This document shows positions 55,907 through 64,000 of a stretch of DNA of 64,000 bases, one piece after another. Source of the DNA: Castanea sativa (taxonomy: Eukaryota > Streptophyta > Magnoliopsida > Fagales > Fagaceae). Each line of letters begins with the position of its first letter. Position 1 is the first letter of the stretch. Both the position numbers and the translations under genes were made by a program. The notes beneath the pieces are model-generated. The model did not search any database. It was given only the letters and a program-made list of their open reading frames with translations, and was not told the DNA's origin. The stretch is from NCBI RefSeq assembly GCF_040712315.1, contig NC_134018.1:5756001-5820000 (forward strand), read 5' to 3'.

Positions 55907-56268
55907 TCCCCCCTCAAACTAAGGGGAGGAAGTCCCATGAGTTTGACAAAAAAAGCATGAAAATGAGGAGAAGGCAAGCTCTTGGCAAATAAATCAGCCA
56001 ATTGATCCAAGGTAGAAATATATTTGAGAACTAAATCTCTATTCAAAACCTTCTCACAAACATAGTGGTAATCGACTTCAATATGCTTAGTGTGGGCATG
56101 AAAAATAGGATTAGAAGCTAAGGCAAGAGCTGAGACATTGTCACACCACAAAATGGGAGGATGATACAAATAAATCCCTAAGTCCTTGAGAAGCATCCTT
56201 AACCAATAGACCTCAGCAGTGGTAATAGCAAGGGATCTGTACTCAGCCTTAGTAGAAGATCGAGACAC
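55819..56268 (-). pseudogene. Copia RNase H end (element 2)
   Basis: SRSSTKAEYRSLAITTAEVY, WLRMLLKDL, NPIFHAHTKHIEVDYHYV and DLFAKSLPS are the conserved copia RNase H end. It stops at 55819 inside the LTR. A stop upstream at about 56291 separates it from RT; the intervening DVDWARD-type block near 56350 can still be read. Confidence 0.9.
55907..55918 (-). other. Polypurine tract of copia element 2
   Basis: Minus strand TTTGAGGGGGGA immediately before the LTR start TGTAAAGG. Confidence 0.8.
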
Positions 56269-56475
56269 AACAGCTTGTTTCTTGGCAGACTAGGTAATAG
56301 GTGAAGAACCCAAGAAAACAACCATGTCAGTAATGGATCTCCTATCTAAATGATCCCTAGCCCAATCAACATCACAATAGGCTGAAAGGGAGAGAGGACC
56401 AGGCTTGAAGTGAATTCCCAAATGAAGAGTACTTGTTAGGTATCTCAAGATCCTCTTAGTAGCAATGAGGTGATG

Positions 56476-57512
56476 TTAAGAAGGCTTGCTCATGAACTGA
56501 CAAGCTTGCTGGACTGCATAAGACAGATCTGGCCTGGTAAAGGTCGAGTATTGTAAAGCCCCAACAAGGCTTCTATAAGCAGTGGGATCTGAGAGTAGAG
56601 GACTGACAAAAGCATGAGAATGAGTAGAAGCACATGGATTAGAAGCAGGCTTACAATCCAACATGTGAAATCTAGACAATAGGTCTTTGGCATACTTAGA
56701 TTGATGCACAAACAGACCAGCAGCAGTATACTCAACTTGCAGCCCTAAGAAGTAACCCAAAGGACCTAAATCCTTAAGGGCAAAGGAAACACCAAGCTGT
56801 TTGATAATCTCAGCAACAAAGGCACCATTATTGCCAGTTATAATAATGTCATCCACATACAAAAGGAGGTAAACAACATAAGCTGAATGAATAAGGATGA
56901 ATAGATTACTGTCAGCACAAGAAGCATGAAACCCCAAGTGAAAATTTGAGATGTAAAGCTATCAAACCAAGCATGAGGGGCCTGTTTAAGGCCATAGATT
57001 GCCTTGTGTAACAAACAAACATGATGAGGCTTAGACTTATCTCTATACCCAGGGGGCTGACTCATGTATACTTCCTCTTGCAAAACACCATGTAAAAATG
57101 CATTGGAAACATCCAATTGCCTAAAGGACCAACCAAAATGAACAGCCAAAGCAAGAATGATCCTCACAGTAGTAGGCTTCACCACTGGACTAAAGGTCTC
57201 AATATAGTCCAAACCATATTGCTGCAAGTAACCCTTGGCAACCAACCTGGCCTTAAACCTAGCAATACTCTTATCACTATGCCTCTTAACCTTATACACC
57301 CATTTACATCCCACAACATTCTTATCAAGAGGCAAAGGAACTAGAGTCCAAGTATGCTGCTGTTGCAAACTAGTAAATTCTGAATCCATAGCATCAACCC
57401 AATGAGAATACTTAAAAGCAACAGAATATGAAAGAGGCTCAGTACAGCTATAATCAGTTTGAACAGAAAAAGCTTTAGGCTTGAAAATACCATTCTTGGA
57501 CCTGGTAAGCAT
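56476..57512 (-). pseudogene. Copia reverse transcriptase (element 2)
   Basis: LVPLPLDKNVVGCKWVYKVK, RLVAKGYLQQYGLDYIETFS, LDVSNAFLHGVLQEEVYMSQ, LYGLKQAPHAWFDSF, then a frame change near 56930 and LLLYVDDIIITGN with the catalytic DD, KDLGPLGYFLGLQVEY, and PDLSYAVQQACQFMSKPS. The frameshift and a stop near 56478 disable it. Confidence 0.9.
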
Positions 57513-58618
57513 AGATGAGCATTTGTGGTCAAAGGAAGAGTAGCTGAAGTGGAACTAGGAGAAATGGAAGGATCACTTGGAACAGACTGAACTGGCTCAA
57601 TAGAAGAAGAAGCAGGCAAGACAGACTGGACAGGAACCAAAGAGCAAGAAGAAGAATCAAATTGGACAGAAGTAGAACTAGGAGTAGAGGCTAAAGTGAT
57701 AGGATTAGAAGAATAACCTAAGCGAGATTGAGACACATGAAGCAGGGAAGAAAACCAAAGATCACAAGTAAAAGGAGAAGGAGTAGAGGCAGTGGAGAAA
57801 GAATCAGACTTAGGAATAGGAAAAATAGGAAAGATAGATTCATCAAACAAGCAAGGACAAGAGATATACACTCTACCAGTAACCACATCCATGCAAATGT
57901 AACCTTTGGATTGAGGAGGATACCTAAGGAATATACACTGACTAGACTTGGGATCAAACTTATGAGAAGCATAAGGTCTTAAGTAAGGGTAATAGGCACA
58001 GCCAAAAGTCCTCAAGGTATGAAGGGGTGGTCTATGACCATACAATTTTTCCCAAGGTGAGACAAAGTTCAAAACAAAAGAAGGAATCCTATTGAGAAGG
58101 TAAACAGCTATACTAAAAGCATATGACCAAAAAGAACGAGGAAGATTGGATTGATGAAGCATGGACAAACTACTCTCTACAATCTGCATGTACTTTCTCT
58201 CAGCAACACCATTCTATTGAGGAGAGTAGGGACAAGAAAACTGATGCTGAATGCCATGCTCTAAACAAAAGGATTTAAAGTTATTATTAACATACTCACC
58301 ACCACCATTAGACCTCAAGGTTTGGATTTTAGCATTAAATTGAGTTGCAACCAAAGAATGGAAATGCAAGAAGACCTTAAACACATCATACTTTCTTTTC
58401 AACATAAATAACCAAGTAAAACGAGTAAAATCATCCACAAAGATCACATAGAATCTGTGTTCAAGAACAGAATTAACAGGAGCAGGACCCTAGACATCTG
58501 AATGCACTAATTGGAAAGGAAATTCAGTACATGATACATGTTTAGGAAAAGGAAATTTGTGCATTTTAGCACTTATACAAGAAGTACACTTGGAACAAAT
58601 ATCAGTAACAGAAGAAAT
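57513..58618 (-). pseudogene. Copia integrase (element 2)
   Basis: CSKCTSCISAKMHKFPFPKH starts the core; LVHSDV-stop-GPAPVNS has TAG for Trp; FVDDFTRFTWLFMLKRK; LRSNGGGEYVNN has Asn where the second catalytic Asp (RSDGGGE) is expected; FSCPYSPQ-stop-NGVAERK replaces the residue after Q; LNRIPSFVLNFVSPWEKLYG and FGCAYYPYLRPYASHKFDPK follow. Three nonsense changes and the Asp loss make it inactive. Confidence 0.9.
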
Positions 58619-60209
58619 CTATACAGAAGGAGAAAAAGACGTAGCTAAATGGAGAATCTTTGCATAAGGATGACTAAGCCTATTGTGCCAAAGTAGAGTC
58701 TGTGGAGAAAGGGCAGCAAAACCACCAGAAGTGACATGAGAAGAGGAGGAGGAGGAAGGCAGAGGGGCAAAGACAGGTATAGGGTAGACTCCATCCTTAC
58801 TCAGCCCTCTATAAAGCACCTTCCTCGTAAGTAAATCCTGAATTAAGAATTGATAGGCATCAAAATAACAAAATGCATTATTTTGAAGACAAAGTTTGTG
58901 AACAAAAAGCAAGTTTGAAGCAATTTGAGGAACCCTAAGAATATTGTTCAAAGAAAAATTATGAGAAGGAGTAACAAGCTTACCATTACCAATATGTGTC
59001 ACAGGTAAATCTTGCCCATTGCCAACTGTGATAGACTCACCTGCTGCAGGTTGTTGAGCAAGAGACAATTGAGACAAGTCTAAAGTGATATGATTAGAGG
59101 CACCAGTGTCAGTCAACCAATTCTGATTTTGATTAGCACTTGATGAAGCAACCATTGATCTTGCAGCCATGGTAGCAAGCTTGGCTGGAGCATGTCTTCC
59201 TTGGTAAGCAAAGTTCATGCGATGGTAACAATCTAAGGCAAAATGTCCATTCTTACCACAGATTTGACATGTGACCTTTTGCCCTTGAGAAGAAGAGGCC
59301 TTGGTTTGTGGAGAATAGGTGAATTGAGAATCAAACATCTGATTATTACCATGATGAAATTGATTACTTCCTCTACCATTACCACGACCCCCTCTATTAT
59401 TATTACCATTACCATTCCTACCTCTTCCTCTACCTTGACTGTGATTGAACTGATTAAATTGGTTAGCTGCCACAGCTAAAGATAAGGAATCCCTAAGATC
59501 AGAAGCAATTGACCTCTTCTTGATTGATCTTTCTTCTGCATTCAAGAGAGTATTCAACTCTTCAAGTGTGATAACATCATTCCTGGTTCTAATTGCAGAG
59601 CAGAATGCATCATACTCTGAAGGCAGAGCTTCAAGAACCAGATGAATGAGCTCTTCTTCATCAGCACAGACTACTACAGCCCCAAGTTTATCCCTGACTT
59701 CTTTAATTCTTTGAAAGAATGAATCCATAGATTCTGAACCCTTCTTAATACTCATTAGTTCATCTCTAAGACTTAGGACATGAGAGCGTGATATTGATGC
59801 AAACATTTTCTCAAGCACCTTCCAAACACCTTGTCCAGACCTTTGGCCTACAGTGAGAGCCAAGATTGATGGAGAGATAGTTGAATTGAGGAAAGTGAAC
59901 AAAGCTTGCTCACAACTCTTCCATTGGAAAAACTCTGGATTAGCTGCAGTTGTAAAATTTCCTGAGCTATCCTTAAGAAAAGGATCTAAAGCATGATCAT
60001 CATCACTGATGAAATTGATCATTGAGTATGCTACCAGAATGACTTTAATCTGATGTCTCCACACCATATAATTGTTGTAATCAAGCTTCACGGTAACCAT
60101 ACTTGCCATATTTGACAAGTAATAGAGATGGATTGACACCAAGAGTGATTAATGAATTTGAAGTTGACCCTGTTGTTGCAGAGAACGAAGAGCTAGCAGA
60201 GGACGCCAT
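58619..60209 (-). pseudogene. Copia gag and protease (element 2)
   Basis: The natural start is probably ATG at 60209 (MASSASSSFSATTGSTS), with a frame change near 60110 into MASMVTVKLDYNNYMVWRHQ. UBN2-type gag follows, with the knuckle CQICGKNGHFALDCYHR near 59270 and protease WLTDTGASNHI near 59110. The long open frame ends at TAG 58619-58621 after SFSPSV; the integrase zinc region (LLWHNRLSHP) is already inside this frame. Confidence 0.88.
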
Positions 60210-60216
60210 TAATGTG

Positions 60217-60228
60217 GCTCTGATACCA
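60217..60228 (-). other. Primer-binding site of copia element 2
   Basis: Minus strand TGGTATCAGAGC directly after the LTR; initiator methionine tRNA type. Confidence 0.92.
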
Positions 60229-60568
60229 TGAAAGAAGATGATAATTCTTGAAAGAAAATTCTAGATGAGAGAGAGAGAAATAGAAGAAATGAATATTGCA
60301 TATCTCATAAATTACATCAGGTACAAGTATAACTGAATTATGGCGCCAAACCATCCTAATAGATTTGGATGAAGTCTAACAGAGTAATAGAATACAGACA
60401 CGTGTACAATTGTAACTAACCAATACTTCAAGCACTTAACTAAAACTACATACAGTTTTACACTAGATTAAACTACAGGTCTTTTAGGCAGATTATGCAG
60501 CTGTGCTTTTCTATTGAACTGATGTTGTGCTAGCTGAACTTCTTGAGGCAACACCATCATCCTTTACA
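60229..60568 (-). repeat. 5' LTR of copia element 2
   Basis: 340 bp, next to the PBS; near-identical to 55533-55906 apart from the indels noted there. Confidence 0.95.
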
Positions 60569-60573
60569 GTTTT

Positions 60574-63500
60574 GTTATCAGTTTTGATTTTGGGAGTGCT
60601 TCCGTCAATTGTTTGGCTAAAAGAGTTTATAGTTATATTCTACCCATGAATAGTTTCGATACTAAATTGGGCACAAAAGTCATCAAATACCTAATTTTTC
60701 CAATAGGGCCAGAATTTTTTCTTTTGGGGGCCGACCTTTAGCTTTAGGACGACACGGGCATTTAAGACCAAAACACACATACACATGGTGGTACTGGTAC
60801 ATAGTTATGTATGTATTTGCTATTTACTAGAAAGTATGAGTAACTTAATAAATTAAGAATTTTAAATGTGTAACATTGTATTAGAATCACTTCAGAATTT
60901 TCATGTATTTTTTTTTTACAAAAGTAATGAATTTAGGGGGCGGGGGACTTTTATAAAATTTGTATAATCTATTTGTAGTCTTGTTATTTTTTAATTGAAT
61001 TAGAAACACTCAATATTTTTTTTTTTTTTTTTGTGGTGAATCTAGACTTAATGAAATGGAAAAATTGCCTTTTGTATCACTCATGAACAGATTTTTTTTT
61101 TGTTGGACAAAGTATGGGTATGGAAATTTTACTACCAACTAGAATTTCGTGTCTATAGATAAAGATTTATTACCAAAAAAAAAAAGACTATATAATACAA
61201 AATAACCTAAAGTCCTCTATACATAAAAAAAGTCAAGTACATTATCGTAAGAAATTTCCAATAGCCGAAATCTTTGAGCAACTTGTTTCCCCCAAATGAT
61301 ACCCTTCGGTTTGGACTAATGCAAAGTCTCTCACATAATATTCACAAAAACATAAATATCTAATATAATAGTGTAAATACTGTGCGAAACATTAATTTAA
61401 TCTATCTTTTTAAGGTCTAAAGGAAAATAAAAATAGCTGATGTTTTTTTAATAATTTAAAAAGAAAAAGAAAAACACACGGATTGAAAAATCAACTTTGA
61501 CTTTGACTTCTCTTTTTCTATCTCATTTTGGACTATCCTCTTCTGTGTACGAGTCTGCTAGAATTTCATTTACTCTCTAAAATAGATTAATGAAAATTAA
61601 ATATTGTATCTAACATTAATTATTAATCAATAAATTTAGAAATACACTCAATCTTGTTGTAAAAAAAAAAAAAAAACCTTAAGAAAGAAACTAGACTGAA
61701 AGAAACTGGGCTATTATTGAAACAAAAACCTTAAGAAACATCAGCACTTACCAATGGGACAATGTCCTCCGGAATATCTTTAATAACGTGTCTCTATTTG
61801 TTAGAAAAATTGTATATGACTTCTAGCCATAATATAAGCTCATAAATTAAAATCAATCTTTCTAATTAATTCAAACAATATACTCTAAACAATTTAGGTA
61901 TTAATCATCAATATAGATTTATGCATGCATAGAAATTTTTGGTCACTATATTTATTTACTTATTTATGGGGAAAGTTAATCAAGTAGTACGTAATAATGT
62001 TGGAGTTTTTTTCAAAAAACAAATTCCAAACTTAAATATATAGTCTAGCTCAAAGTTATTCTCAAAATAATAATAAAAAAAGCTAGTTTGAAGGCAAGTG
62101 CATCCCGTTCTCCATGGTTTAGTTTTGATTTTTGCTCAAAAACTAAAATAAAATAAAATAATCTTAATGATTTAATACTCAAATTGATTCAACTCAATTA
62201 TTACAAAACAAATTTTGATGGTTTATAGTATTCGATTTTCATAGTTGTTTTGCCCCATTAACATCAAATCAAGATTTCCAAGTTTGGTATACATATGGTT
62301 TTACCCAAAAAAACCCTTTCTAGTCTACCAAACTAACAAAGTATAGCTCCTATAAACATCCTAAAATGCAAGTCCACAATTTTCTGTTTTGTATGCACCC
62401 AGGTATTTGGCTAATTATAAAATTTAGGAGGAGATTCAGGGTTGAAAATTTCTAAAAAATTCAACAAACATCATAATAATATGTAAGTATTCAGCTTGTT
62501 CTTTTCAAAACATAGAAAATCATTCAGATTTACATTTTTTTTTAACAAAAAACTCCTAATTATTTAATGAATTTATAGGATAACCTGAAAATTTGTAGAG
62601 ATTCATTATTTGTGATACCAGTCGGAAAACTTATTGTTTGGGAATTATTATGGAAAAGTTGTGAGCTTATTTATAAATCTTTGTGGAATATTGACAGTAT
62701 TTTGTTTGAAACCACTCAACAATATGTTGTGCAGTTTAATTATTTTAAACCTATATATAAGCTCTTTATGTTTTATCCTTCTGTGAGATGTTTGTGATTA
62801 CCCAGCTTGCATGGAACCCTAATCTTTCTGACATTGGTATCTAAGCACCCATCTGTATGACTATTATTGAGTTTTTTTTATGAGATGACTATTAAGTTTC
62901 ATATATGTGATGTTTATTTTGTCCATGTGGGGGCTAATAAGTTCTATCTGTGTGACAGCAATTGACAAGACCTTGGGTTGGATTATTTTCCTGTTTAGGT
63001 TGATGTTGTCGTTGTGATTCACATGTACTATGTAATTTCATGACTTTTATCTAAAAATGCTTTATGCAGTATTATTTTAATTATTTTTGCCACATTATCA
63101 ATGAAAATTGTTAAGCAAAACTTACCTAGAGAATCCAAATTGTAACATATTTTATAAAAACACAACTAGAAAAATATTTTTTCAAGTCAAGAGCATTGCT
63201 TTGTATATATTAATCAATAGTTAGTGGTGGGAGATTTGAACACGGCACGCATGTCTCTATTGAAAATATAAAAAAATGTCAATTAGTTAAGTTACAAGAC
63301 TCTTATCAAGTTGAGCGCATTGCCGAGCAAGCTAGAGAGAGTCTATTTGTCTTCAATCTCAGGCATGATTAGTGGATGCGAATTAGCGGATCTAGATGGT
63401 CTGAAACAACGTAAAGTCTTCAATTACGAAGTCAAGGTGCGTTGTTAGAAGAAATTTGCTATGGCCAAAATTTTCGTGCAACTTTCTTTCCAGACAAAGA

Positions 63501-63943
63501 ATAGAATAATTTAAGATAAGTTTCAAGTCTTCATGGATGACTTCTATTCAAAGATTAATGGTCTATTGAATAAATAGTATATACAAAAAAAATTTGACAT
63601 CATTTTTCACAGAGTTGATCTACTATTGTTAATTCTAAATTAAGTTACTAATATTACTTTTTTATTTACTATTAACCCTCTATCTCATTAACAATAGTCT
63701 TTTTTTTTTTTTGGTCTAAATCAAAAGGACGGTCTTTTTATTATTTTTATATATTTTCAAGTTCAAGTTAGCTGCCAATTTCTAACCATGACAATTTTTT
63801 GTTTTTTGTTTAGAAAAATTCTAACAGTAACTTGGCCCTTCCAACACGGCTCACTCGGTCCCTCTCACATTTCCCTCCTTTCTTGGGTTCAAAAAATGTA
63901 AAAAAGACCTTACCTTTGAACATCAACACTGCCAGAATTCAAA

Positions 63944-63948
<5 letters not shown>
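60574..63948. other. AT-rich intergenic sequence; no gene seen
   Basis: No supported ORF or full element. Several A and T runs (for example 61020-61033, 61661-61676, 63701-63712). Confidence 0.5.

Positions 63949-63979
<31 letters not shown>
63949..63979 (+). repeat. (CT)n microsatellite
   Basis: About 15 CT units, nine bases before a possible start codon at the window edge; (CT)n leaders are common in plant genes. Confidence 0.95.
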
Positions 63980-63982
<3 letters not shown>

Positions 63983-63987
63983 CTCAA

Positions 63988-64000
63988 ATGGTTCGGCTGA
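63988..64000 (+). other. Possible start of a gene cut by the window edge
   Basis: ATGGTTCGGCTGA with a G at +4 follows a (CT)n tract, but only four codons are visible (MVRL), so this is a hint only. Confidence 0.2.

Larger units (their letters stand above)
55533..60568 (-). mobile_element. Ty1/copia element 2
   Basis: 5036 bp, flanked by the perfect 5-bp duplication GTTTT (55528-55532 and 60569-60573). In element orientation the LTRs run TGTAAAGGATGATGG to CTTCTTTCA. The PBS lies inside the right LTR and the PPT beside the left one. The coding order gag, PR, INT, RT, RNase H is normal, so unlike copia element 1 this copy is not rearranged. It has several nonsense changes and is probably inactive. 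LTRs differ mainly by repeat-length indels, suggesting a fairly recent insertion. Confidence 0.95.

Overview
This is nuclear DNA from a plant, most likely a woody eudicot. The base composition is AT-rich, introns have GT-AG ends, nearly every gene is of plant type (LRR receptor proteins, MSL channel, RDR, Argonaute, cinnamoyl-CoA reductase-like), and most of the window is made of plant retrotransposons and small terminal-inverted-repeat elements. The repeat families look Fagaceae-like (oak or chestnut) to me, but that is an impression, not something proved by the sequence. I see no tRNA, rRNA or CRISPR.

Region 1 (1-10345) is a Tat-type Ty3/gypsy element on the + strand. It has a partial 5' LTR, a gag-pol gene broken by several lesions, two tandem arrays (one of 28-bp hairpin units) and a complete 3' LTR. 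On its opposite strand, between pol and the 3' LTR, lies an intact four-exon gene with in-phase splice sites and its own TATA box.

Region 2 (10346-20640) is a patchwork of gene debris. It holds AGO4-like exons (-), an inverted solo LTR of the same gypsy family, MSL2/3-like exons (+), RDR3/4/5-like exons (+), the last exon of a CCR-like reductase (+) and a decayed MULE transposase (-). 

Region 3 (21.1-35.3 kb) is a small cluster of receptor-like-protein (RLP) genes. The first copy is a pseudogene split by a Ty1/copia element (22278-27893, 5-bp target duplication) whose interior has been inverted between unchanged LTRs. The second copy (31082-33640) is intact and is a chimera: its N-terminal half resembles the RLK7/HAIKU2 receptor-kinase ectodomain, and its C-terminal half is a Cf-9/RLP-type ectodomain end, membrane segment and short tail. 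A third copy is only a fragment.

Region 4 (35.3-64 kb) is gene-poor and AT-rich. It contains a foldback element, a poly-A retroposon-like insertion, a MULE-type non-autonomous element with long inverted ends, a small Helitron, a MITE split by a solo LTR, microsatellites, and a second copia element (55533-60568). The last bases may hold the start of a further gene.

The two items with most promise as biology are the chimeric receptor and the intact spliced antisense gene carried by an otherwise dead retrotransposon.
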